Assembly (NCBI GenBank): GCA_016935295.1 | Contig: JAFGRF010000150.1 | Span: 1-9,656 of the forward strand | Direction: 5' to 3' | Length of the DNA: 9,656 nucleotides | DNA from: Caldifarciminota bacterium | Lineage (GTDB): Bacteria; Hydrothermota; Tepidihabitantia; Tepidihabitantales; Tepidihabitantaceae | Part shown: positions 1 to 5,970 of the stretch, piece after piece | Layout of the letters: the number at the start of each line of letters is the position of its first letter | Numbering within the stretch: position 1 is the stretch's first letter | Translations under genes and position numbers: made by a program | Notes under the pieces: generated by a model | The model's database searches: none | Told to the model about the DNA's origin: nothing | Seen by the model: only the letters and a program-made list of their open reading frames with translations

Positions 1-1183
1 ACCACGGCAGCGCGCATCGCTGCCGCTCGATGTCACGGCCAAGCAGCATGTCGTAGAACGCCAGGAAGGAGAACGAGAAGACCGCGAAGCTGAGCAACGC
101 CTTCTGGAAATCCGGGTAGTCCTTCATCGTGAACCTCAGGACGTTGCCCGGGACGTCCTGCCAGCTCACCGAGGTCAGCCGGGCGCGGCCGACGTGATAC
201 TGCTTTGTGCTGCCGGGTTGGTCCTCGTGTCCGCGATTCAGGAAATCGGCTGCGGCGAGCGCCGCGTGCATCTCGATGAAGTGCGCCGGGTTTTTCTGGG
301 GCAGACCATCGGGCTCAAATGGTTTATCTTGCCCGTCCAGCTCCTGGTTGCCGAGCAGGTAGACCGCGTCGTAGACCTGCTCCGCGTCCCACGCGTTCGC
401 GTAGTAGTGCAGCGCCGCCTTGGCGTTGAGGGCAAAGCCCCGCGGGTCGGCAAAGTCTCTGTCCGTCGGTGGCGGGTTGGGCATCGGGTAGCCGAAATAC
501 GGCAGGAGGGGCGCGCCGCCGATGTGCAGGTTGGCCGCCCCGTCCCATTTCATCGAGTCATTGCGGATTACCCTCGCGATGGTCGGGAACCCGGCCGCGC
601 CGGCCGCGCCGAACACCGAACCGCAGACGAAGAACCTCGCCTGCTTCTCGGTCCCGCACCCGTCCTGCAGGTCACGCACGATGTCGGACCAGGGCGCCTC
701 GGTGATTTGGTCGCGGATGCGCGCCATCGCCGGCGCGCCAACCGACGGCCGGCCCCGGAACCCGCCGCCCCATTTCAGGTCCATCTCTTTGTCCGAGTAG
801 AGAAAATCGCACAGGTCCGCAAGGTGGCGGGTGCTCTCCGTGTTGGCGAGGTCGGCGTACCCGAAGTACTCGCGCAGCGATGTCCCGCCTCCGTTGGGGA
901 CCGGCTCCCAGGAGATGATCTCGGCTCCCTGGGCGTCGTGGCTCAGCTCGATGTCGGTCGAGAAGAGACTGGGACGCGGGAGTGCCCCCAGGCCGAAATC
1001 ACCCCGGATCTTGCGGTACTGCTTGACGGTCTCTTCAAGGCGATTGACATTCCCGTTGCCCCGGTCCTGGTCAACTACGAGCAATCTCACCCGGTCGGGG
1101 CCCAGGCCCATTGCGCACAGGTGGACAAAAGACTCGAGCACCCGGGCACCCGTGCCCCCGATGCCGACCATGCATCTGCTCAT
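1..1183 (-). CDS. Tubulin/FtsZ-like (Tubulin_2-type) protein, C-terminus beyond the window
   Basis: The frame is open for 394 codons from ATG at 1183 to the window edge, so the C-terminus is missing. The N-terminus MSRCMVGIGGTGARVLESF has a glycine-rich nucleotide-binding loop (GIGGTGA, residues 7-13) followed by a beta strand ending LLVVDQD (34-40). A second glycine-rich stretch, GSVFGAAGAAGFP (188-200), sits where tubulin/FtsZ-like proteins carry the T4 signature loop GGGTG(S/T)G. This order fits the prokaryotic tubulin-like family found beside vWA genes. The T4-like loop has Ala where Thr and Ser are expected, so GTP hydrolysis is uncertain. A hydrophobic stretch near 362-381 may be buried or membrane-associated. 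A strong GGAGG lies 5 nt before the start, and the preceding membrane-protein gene ends 12 nt upstream, so the two are probably one operon. The family assignment is from remembered motifs; that the gene is real rests on the long open frame, ribosome site and operon position. Confidence 0.72.
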   Translation of the reverse strand, partial: MSRCMVGIGGTGARVLESFVHLCAMGLGPDRVRLLVVDQDRGNGNVNRLEETVKQYRKIRGDFGLGALPRPSLFSTDIELSHDAQGAEIISWEPVPNGGGTSLREYFGYADLANTESTRHLADLCDFLYSDKEMDLKWGGGFRGRPSVGAPAMARIRDQITEAPWSDIVRDLQDGCGTEKQARFFVCGSVFGAAGAAGFPTIARVIRNDSMKWDGAANLHIGGAPLLPYFGYPMPNPPPTDRDFADPRGFALNAKAALHYYANAWDAEQVYDAVYLLGNQELDGQDKPFEPDGLPQKNPAHFIEMHAALAAADFLNRGHEDQPGSTKQYHVGRARLTSVSWQDVPGNVLRFTMKDYPDFQKALLSFAVFSFSFLAFYDMLLGRDIERQRCALPW

Positions 1184-1188
1184 AGGTT

Positions 1189-1193
1189 CCTCC
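1189..1193 (-). promoter_or_regulatory. Ribosome binding site of the tubulin-like gene
   Basis: GGAGG on the minus strand, 5 nt before the ATG at 1183. It fixes the start of a gene whose reading frame is otherwise truncated by the window edge. Confidence 0.75.
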
Positions 1194-1195
1194 GC

Positions 1196-1636
1196 CTATC
1201 TGCTTCGGCCGCGCGTAAGGAGCGGCACGTAGCGCGCTCGCGGCGGCATCCCGCGCGGGAAGAATGTCGCGGCGAAACACGCAATGATGTAGACAGCCAC
1301 GCCAATGACCGCCTCGATGATGGCCAGCAACAGTACCGACAGCACTACGTCGAAGGACCAGCGGTGCAGCGCGATGATGGCCAACACCTGGCAGGCTGCC
1401 GCGTGGAAGACCACGATCCACAGCAGGCTCAGGTACCACGGGACAGCCTGCTGGAACACGTCGTCAACCGAATTGATATGCCGGCGTCGATGGTAGCTCA
1501 TCCGGTACCAGATGAACACCCCTACCAGCACGAGCACGATCAGCACGTAGGACAGCCCAAGGAATCGCGACCACTCACCGTAGCCCACCCCGCGGGGTGT
1601 CCAGAGATCGGCAATGGGTTCGCCCAGTTCGCGCAT
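1196..1636 (-). CDS. Small membrane protein with three predicted helices
   Basis: The product is 146 residues. Three hydrophobic segments lie at about 27-44, 67-90 and 97-125. A basic loop (RMSYHRRRH, 45-53) follows the first helix and the tail after the third is arginine-rich, which suggests the loop and C-terminus face the cytoplasm. I do not recognise a named family. ATG at 1636 is preferred over TTG at 1657, because GGGAGG lies 7 nt before the ATG and the TTG would overlap the upstream lipoprotein gene. The gene starts 4 nt after the lipoprotein stop and ends 12 nt before the tubulin-like gene. Its likely job, inferred from context, is to link the exported vWA lipoprotein to the cytosolic tubulin-like protein across the inner membrane. 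Confidence 0.8.
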   Translation of the reverse strand: MRELGEPIADLWTPRGVGYGEWSRFLGLSYVLIVLVLVGVFIWYRMSYHRRRHINSVDDVFQQAVPWYLSLLWIVVFHAAACQVLAIIALHRWSFDVVLSVLLLAIIEAVIGVAVYIIACFAATFFPRGMPPRARYVPLLTRGRSR

Positions 1637-1640
1637 TTTG

Positions 1641-3008
1641 CTACCTCCCGACGGCAAGATAGAGATCCGCCAGTTTCTGCTCTCGGTTCAGAATACTCTC
1701 GACGAAACTGCTCAAGTTCATAGTCTTGCACCAGTCCTGGGGGCGATCGTCTCGTTCCGTCGAAATCTCCTCCACCCAGGCGGGAGGAACAAGCTTCGTG
1801 CGTACGATTGCGACGCGGTAGGCGTCCCAGTACTGACCGTCTCCCCGGGTGAACTCCAGCCCGCACCGGAAGTGTGTCGGATTCGCGGAGTCAGCGGCCA
1901 AGTCCGCGGAAGAGAACGCCAGGCCGGCACCGGATGCGGGCTCCCACTCGAGCGGGCTGTTATCGTAGATTGTGACGCCCGAAATCCGGGCATCGAGACA
2001 GCTACCGTCTATCTCCAGGCCGTAGTGCTCATGTGTCAGTTCCACCTCGAGTTTCAGGTCGGCGCGGCCCACGAGCGCTTGCTTTGGATGCGGCCGTCTC
2101 CAGTGCAGTAAATAAACACCGCCGTCCAGGTCCTCGTACTGGAGCGGGTTGCCCCGTGAAACCCCTTCCACGACCACCTCGTCGGGGGCTTCGACGACGA
2201 CACTGCAGTCGCGGACAATCCTGCCCGTGACGTCGAGCAGGCGACAGGTGTCGTCCGGGCCGGGAGGCATATCGGCGCTGCGCTCGGCACTCCTGAGCCG
2301 ATTGTGAAGTGAAAGCCCGTGCGTCCCATCGGTGGAGAATACGAAGCAGTAGTATGGACGCGGGCCGCTCACGGCGATGACGTCCTGACGCATGACCGAC
2401 CAGACGTTGTCATGGAAGTGTCCTTTGAGCTGCACGATCTGGAAGTAGTATCCTCGCCGCACCCAGTTCTGGATGTGCTCCACCATCACGTCCCACTCGT
2501 GAGCATGCCCACCGGGGAGAATGGGTATGGCGTCGGTGATGACCAGCGTTGCTTTCGGCGCCGGTTCGGCCGATGCTATCCTGCCCAGCACCTCGAGCAG
2601 GGCGGTCGCCGGTACCTTATAGAAGCTCCGGGCCCGGGCCTGACTCAATGTGGTCATGTCGTAAATCGCGCTGTCAAACGCTTTGAAGGACGTTCGCTCC
2701 CTGGGGCAGACTCCGGTAGCCCAGACATTGACCTGTGAAAGGAACCGCCGGAACTCGATCCTCACACTGTCGGCTGCGCTGCGCGGCAGGAATCCCCGCA
2801 TTGAGGTCGAGGCGTCAATGTAGATGATCAGCGAATCCGCTGGCGGTTCGATTGAATCACAATGACCATACCCGTTGGGCGCCGAGGGCAACGAATCTAG
2901 GACGGCGCGGACGTCAGAACCGTCCGGTCGGGAGCCGCACCCGGCCAGAATGAGCCACCCTGCCACCGCGGACACGAGCAGGAGGAAGATTGTCTGCACT
3001 CTCTTCAT
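1641..3008 (-). CDS. vWA-like lipoprotein
   Basis: The product is 455 residues. The N-terminus is a lipoprotein signal peptide: KR at 2-3, a hydrophobic core to about residue 20, and lipobox LAGC with Cys24 as the lipidated residue. Residue +2 is Gly, so there is no Asp retention signal and outer-membrane sorting is possible. A vWA-like domain begins near residue 58: the strand SLIIYIDASTSM carries the MIDAS DxSxS motif, and a later strand TLVITDA has an Asp in the position expected for the third metal motif. The region after about 250 looks beta-rich (many V/E/T strands), with no family I recognise. It is the first gene after its own promoter and is followed within 4 nt by the membrane-protein gene. 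The role is inferred to be envelope-side binding or sensing. A catalytic function is not supported. Confidence 0.82.
   Translation of the reverse strand: MKRVQTIFLLLVSAVAGWLILAGCGSRPDGSDVRAVLDSLPSAPNGYGHCDSIEPPADSLIIYIDASTSMRGFLPRSAADSVRIEFRRFLSQVNVWATGVCPRERTSFKAFDSAIYDMTTLSQARARSFYKVPATALLEVLGRIASAEPAPKATLVITDAIPILPGGHAHEWDVMVEHIQNWVRRGYYFQIVQLKGHFHDNVWSVMRQDVIAVSGPRPYYCFVFSTDGTHGLSLHNRLRSAERSADMPPGPDDTCRLLDVTGRIVRDCSVVVEAPDEVVVEGVSRGNPLQYEDLDGGVYLLHWRRPHPKQALVGRADLKLEVELTHEHYGLEIDGSCLDARISGVTIYDNSPLEWEPASGAGLAFSSADLAADSANPTHFRCGLEFTRGDGQYWDAYRVAIVRTKLVPPAWVEEISTERDDRPQDWCKTMNLSSFVESILNREQKLADLYLAVGR
1644..1649 (-). promoter_or_regulatory. Ribosome binding site that decides the membrane-protein start
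   Basis: GGGAGG on the minus strand overlaps the last codons of the lipoprotein gene and lies 7 nt before ATG 1636. It argues against the in-frame TTG at 1657, which would place this motif inside the coding region. Confidence 0.75.
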
Positions 3009-3039
3009 GATCCCTGTCCCTTTCCGGGCACGACCTTTG

Positions 3040-3071
3040 CCCGCTGCTTCAGGCGTACACCCTGAAGCGGG
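3040..3071 (-). promoter_or_regulatory. Leader hairpin of the lipoprotein operon
   Basis: An inverted repeat forms a perfect 8-bp stem (GCTTCAGG 3046-3053 with CCTGAAGC 3061-3068) around a 7-nt loop. Alternatively, an 11-bp stem with a 3-nt bulge forms if CCCGC 3040-3044 pairs with GCGGG 3067-3071. It lies just downstream of the predicted -10 box, so it would be at or near the 5' end of the transcript. No T-run follows it on the minus strand, which argues against a simple intrinsic terminator. It could protect the mRNA end or act as an operator. Function unproven. Confidence 0.5.
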
Positions 3072-3099
3072 AATATACTACCGGATTCAACCCTGTCAA
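3072..3099 (-). promoter_or_regulatory. Sigma70-like promoter of the lipoprotein / membrane / tubulin-like operon
   Basis: Minus strand: -35 TTGACA (3099-3094, all six consensus bases), a 16-nt spacer, then -10 TATATT (3077-3072). It sits directly after the stop codon of the vWA gene (TAG at 3105-3103) in the only gap in the left half, and points at the lipoprotein gene. Transcription would begin near 3065, about 57 nt before ATG 3008. It separates the envelope module from the kinase/vWA genes upstream. Confidence 0.72.
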
Positions 3100-3102
3100 C
3101 CG

Positions 3103-3750
3103 CTATTTCGCAGCCCACTGCGCCCCGGCCCCGTCAGCCGTCCCGGACCGTCTTGAAGCACTCGGCGGGCTCGAAGGCACTTCCTCTTCGATCCAGCGGA
3201 TGTATCGAGACAGATCGGTCGCGCCGCGTGCTTCAAGAGGGCCACAAGCATCCTGTCCCATGAACTGCTGGAGTAGACCGCAATCGACATCCCGCCCGAT
3301 TCGCACCGCGAGGCGCGTTGCCCTGCGACCCCACGGTTTCGCCATCAGGGCCCGCAGACCAGCAAAGAAGTCGTCGCTCGGACCGCTGTCCGCAACCAGA
3401 ACTAGGACCGGTGGGAACGCCTTGCTGGGCATGGGTGGAACGTCGAGCACCTGCGCGACCAGTTCTAGGGCCGCCCCCATTGCGCACCCGCCCTCCTCAG
3501 CCTCCAGCTCTGGCCAGTCCAGCTCAGCGACCGGAGTTGGTGTACCTAGGTGCCATTCCGCCTTCCTGCAGTACCTGACTGCCCGGACCAGGACCATGGC
3601 TTCCGGATGCTCGTCCTGGCACCAACGTAGTTCGGGCGTTGCTTGCCTGATTGCCGTGTTGAGCTGCTGGATTTTGTCTCCTGCCATTGAACTGGAGCAG
3701 CCAAGAATCCAGATGAAATGCAGCGGCCGCCGCGCGTGTCCCGCCTTCAC
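3103..3750 (-). CDS. TerY-like vWA protein, damaged MIDAS (third vWA copy)
   Basis: The product is 215 residues with a vWA fold in the TerY style: RRPLHFIWIL at 7-16, the EWH...PTPV segment at 65-74, and a final domain strand and helix to about 187, then a Ser/Pro/Ala-rich tail. The first MIDAS motif reads GCSSS (17-21) where DxSxS is expected, so the metal-binding Asp is Gly. The Thr motif reads GGCAMG (Cys89 for Thr). The third-motif Asp121 (VADSG) remains. Mg-dependent ligand binding is probably lost, although the fold looks kept. The GTG start overlaps the kinase stop as GTGA, a translational-coupling arrangement. It is most similar to the vWA copy starting at 5970; both share an EL...EG-C-GAAL-LVA block absent from the intact copy starting at 7914. 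No good Shine-Dalgarno precedes it. Confidence 0.85.
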   Translation of the reverse strand: MKAGHARRPLHFIWILGCSSSMAGDKIQQLNTAIRQATPELRWCQDEHPEAMVLVRAVRYCRKAEWHLGTPTPVAELDWPELEAEEGGCAMGAALELVAQVLDVPPMPSKAFPPVLVLVADSGPSDDFFAGLRALMAKPWGRRATRLAVRIGRDVDCGLLQQFMGQDACGPLEARGATDLSRYIRWIEEEVPSSPPSASRRSGTADGAGAQWAAK

Positions 3751-4238
3751 AGGACTATCGTCCCCACCGATGTACCGAACCGGACCTCAACCCCGGACTC
3801 CAAGCCAAGCGTTCTGCCCGGATCAACATTGGTCATTGTGTGATCCGGCAACCGCGATACCCATCTCCCGGACGACAGGTTCTTGAGGCCCCAGCGGTTG
3901 TGGGTGACCACCACCTGGCCGATCGGCCTTGAGAAATCGAATCGCCGGTTCGGGTCGACGTGGTGGGGATACAGCGCCGAATCGTAGTTGAGCATGGCCG
4001 TGGTCTCGGTCCTTTCCACTTCCACACGGTACGGCAGGGGTAGTTTCCCTCGACAGTCCCAGCAACTACCGGCATACACCCCGGCCGGACCCTCCTTGGA
4101 CGGCTCGTAGAAGTTCTCCCGGCCGCACGAGCAGTAGAGAACAGCGTCCCGAAGCGTTGTCATTGCCATGCTCCATTCATTCCCGGTAGGACGCGTGCGG
4201 GGTTCTTTCAGCCCGGCAGTAAACACCCTGACGAACAA
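3747..4238 (-). CDS. C-terminal part of the interrupted kinase: zinc ribbon and FHA-like domain
   Basis: This is the continuation, in the same frame, of the kinase gene that is cut by the TAA at 4259-4257. It aligns along its whole length with the C-terminal third of the intact kinase at 9295-7949 (shared FTAGL, TLRDAVLYC, NYDS-LYPHH, WGLKNLS, PGR-L-LESG-EV-FGT). It holds a zinc-ribbon-like set of cysteines (CSC ... CWDC) and then a beta domain resembling the FHA-like tail of TerY-P kinases. The earliest usable start in the open frame is TTG at 4238, without a clear ribosome site, so independent translation is doubtful; readthrough or reinitiation would be needed. The frame has stayed open for 163 codons and keeps the GTGA coupling to the next vWA gene, so the interruption is either recent or tolerated. 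Confidence 0.7.
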   Translation of the reverse strand: MFVRVFTAGLKEPRTRPTGNEWSMAMTTLRDAVLYCSCGRENFYEPSKEGPAGVYAGSCWDCRGKLPLPYRVEVERTETTAMLNYDSALYPHHVDPNRRFDFSRPIGQVVVTHNRWGLKNLSSGRWVSRLPDHTMTNVDPGRTLGLESGVEVRFGTSVGTIVL

Positions 4239-4256
4239 GTCGTGCAGGGACTGCGG

Positions 4257-5087
4257 TTAGATACCTCGGAAGATAATGGCATTGGCCCCTGCTTCGCCTT
4301 CCAGGTCGTACGAGCCTCTCGGTAGGGCTTTGTTTGACCGGTCACCTGGATCGAATATGAAGACCGGTTTCTCGCCGTACATAAGCCGTTGCGTCGGGAG
4401 ATCCCAAGCGCGGATTGCGAGTTTCCGCTTCCCGTCAAGTGGGTGCGCTCGGTACAACATGAGGAAGAACAGCACTGCCAGCAAATGCCGGTCTGTGGCG
4501 GCACCTAGCTGGCCACGCCCGGTGACAACCTCTGGCGCCAGGAAACCGGGGGCACCTAGTATGAAGCCGCGATACCTATCGGCCACGATGGTCTCGTCTA
4601 CGCCGAGTATCCGGACCTCGCCGGTGGCCGGATCGAAAAACACGCTTCCGAAGTCGACTGTCCTGAAACACAGGCCGCGCTCGTGCAATAGCGAGAAGCC
4701 GCGACTCAGCTCGAACCCGGCCGTGACGATAGCCCAAAACGTCGGGTTGAGACTTCCCCTGAACAGGCCGAGAATGCTCTTGAAACGCGGCTCGCGCAGG
4801 GGCATGATGCCGCCCCAGCCGGCGCTGGTCGCGGACTCCACCAGTTCCGTCGGCCAGATGAAACTGGGCGATGGTGCACCTCGGTCTATCATCGTTTCGA
4901 GCCGCTCGCGCAACTGCGTGTCAGTAGCTACGTACTCGGGGAAGTGCCACTTGAGTGCCACCGGCTTCCTGGCCAGCGTGGCCCGGTACACCTCGCCCTG
5001 GGAGCCCCCTCCAAGCATGGTCCCAACGCGGTAGGTCCTTCCAGTTCGAACGCCACGAACCGTCGTCCCAATCTTCAGCATTCCCAT
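4257..5087 (-). CDS. Serine/threonine pseudokinase, truncated by an in-frame TAA
   Basis: The product is 276 residues, colinear with the intact kinase at 9295-7949. Kept: the glycine loop GGGSQGEVY (26-34), the ALK lysine (46), helix-C Glu64 and APE (184-186). Lost: the HRD Asp is Thr143 (LCFRTVDFGS) and the DFG-equivalent Asp is Gly162 (ILGVDE, against ICDNDN in the intact copy). Phosphotransfer is therefore unlikely, though nucleotide binding may persist. The frame stops at TAA 4259-4257, where the paralogue has TAC (Tyr276); coding similarity resumes at once in the same frame, giving 446 codons in total against 448. The start is ATG 5087 with GAGGAAG just upstream, and both copies begin MGMLK. 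It could be a decaying duplicate or a retained regulatory pseudokinase; a sequencing error at one base would remove the stop but not the active-site losses. Confidence 0.85.
   Translation of the reverse strand: MGMLKIGTTVRGVRTGRTYRVGTMLGGGSQGEVYRATLARKPVALKWHFPEYVATDTQLRERLETMIDRGAPSPSFIWPTELVESATSAGWGGIMPLREPRFKSILGLFRGSLNPTFWAIVTAGFELSRGFSLLHERGLCFRTVDFGSVFFDPATGEVRILGVDETIVADRYRGFILGAPGFLAPEVVTGRGQLGAATDRHLLAVLFFLMLYRAHPLDGKRKLAIRAWDLPTQRLMYGEKPVFIFDPGDRSNKALPRGSYDLEGEAGANAIIFRGI
4408..4462. repeat. 55-bp segment identical between the two kinase genes (copy in the pseudokinase)
   Basis: This stretch, starting GCGCGGATTGCG and ending GTACAACATGA on the plus strand, is base-for-base identical to 8619-8673. 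It encodes LYRAHPLDGKRKLAIRA, a conserved block of this kinase family. The flanking coding DNA differs at many positions, so identity at every synonymous site here is unusual. Confidence 0.8.
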
Positions 5088-5970
5088 GCTCTTCCTCTGT
5101 TAGGCTCGTCTCCGGAACAGCCACGGGACGGCATACCCCGACCCAAGGGCGCGTGTAGACCCGAAGGAACCGCAGGAGATAGCAGCCCAATGCCGCCGAA
5201 CCAGCACTCCACTGGGACCAGCCCAGATGGGGCTCACCCGCGTCCTGCCAAACGCCAGACCGCCCGCCACCTTGAGTGGACGTCGGTGGTGAAGGCATCG
5301 GAGGTTGTGGACGCGCCTTTTCCGCGTCAGGATGCCCGAACTGACGCCATCGACGCTGGCAATGGCATCCCTCGTACGCTCGGACAATCGGCAGTGCCAG
5401 ACCCGCAATCTGTTCGTACCCGTCAATCTCAATCGGTCTGTACTCGTGGCTGGCGCCGATGAAGCGCTGGAGTTCACCGAGGTCTACATCCGGGCGCACC
5501 GCGAGGGCAACGCGGCTGGAATGTTCTCCCCACGGACTGGCTAGCAGGGCTTCCACCCCGGCGTCGAAGTCGTCGGTGGCGCAGCCGTTCACAACCAGTA
5601 CGATGATTGACGGGAGACTGCGGCGCATCAGTGATGCATCGAGTCCGTGCGCGACCAGCTTGAGCGCAGCACCAACGGAGCAACAACCCTCGCCGGGCTC
5701 GAGTTCACGCCAGTCAACCTCACGGATGGGCGTCGGCACCTCGATGTGCCACTCAGGGGCCCGGTCATACGTGGCGGCGCGTATCAGGAGTCGGCGGAAC
5801 GGCGCCTCCTCCTGCAGACACCGAAGCTCCCGCAGCAGTCCTCTAACTGCGATGTTGAGGGTTTTGAGTTCGACATCGCGCTCGGGTCGTGGCAGGATCA
5901 GAACCATGTGCAGGGGACGCAGGCCGATCTGCGGTCCCATTCGTACGTCATCCACAATCCGCCCTCTCAT
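4921..5970 (-). CDS. TerY-like vWA protein without MIDAS residues, aberrant C-terminus (second vWA copy)
   Basis: The open frame is 349 codons, of which about the first 200 align with the other two vWA copies (LRPLHMVLIL 17-26, EWH-VPTPI 73-82, DFD-GVEALLASPWG). All three metal motifs are gone: DxSxS reads PRPER (27-31), the Thr is Cys97 and the third Asp is Asn128. ATG 5970 overlaps the beta-helix stop as ATGA; ATG 5940 is an alternative start. After residue 200 the sequence stops resembling a vWA protein. The frame runs through a Pro-rich stretch (about 221-231) and then 167 nt into the kinase gene in another frame, which is very unlikely to be native. Comparison with the intact copy places its ending SVW-stop opposite GVW-CAG at 5247-5245, so the ancestral end may be there. 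A single-base frameshift near 5370 is the rival explanation. The true C-terminus is uncertain. Confidence 0.72.
   Translation of the reverse strand: MRGRIVDDVRMGPQIGLRPLHMVLILPRPERDVELKTLNIAVRGLLRELRCLQEEAPFRRLLIRAATYDRAPEWHIEVPTPIREVDWRELEPGEGCCSVGAALKLVAHGLDASLMRRSLPSIIVLVVNGCATDDFDAGVEALLASPWGEHSSRVALAVRPDVDLGELQRFIGASHEYRPIEIDGYEQIAGLALPIVRAYEGCHCQRRWRQFGHPDAEKARPQPPMPSPPTSTQGGGRSGVWQDAGEPHLGWSQWSAGSAALGCYLLRFLRVYTRPWVGVCRPVAVPETSLTEEEHGNAEDWDDGSWRSNWKDLPRWDHAWRGLPGRGVPGHAGQEAGGTQVALPRVRSY

Noticed and set aside
194..1723. 509-codon open frame on the plus strand
   Set aside because: It is antisense to the tubulin-like gene, the membrane-protein gene and the end of the lipoprotein gene, all of which have ribosome sites, motifs or membrane segments. 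Its product is rich in Arg, Pro, Val and His with no recognisable domain, typical of an antisense frame in GC-rich DNA.
3040..3071. Intrinsic terminator for the upstream vWA gene
   Set aside because: The inverted repeat is not followed by a T-run on the minus strand and lies downstream of the new promoter.
4257..4259. Genetic code change with TAA read as an amino acid
   Set aside because: A single in-frame TAA in a paralogue that is degenerate in other ways does not support recoding. The absence of terminal TAA among nine stops can be explained by high GC.
5100..5477. Separate 125-codon gene on the minus strand
   Set aside because: No ribosome site and no domain. It is more likely the shifted continuation of the vWA gene, and is discussed as such in the findings.
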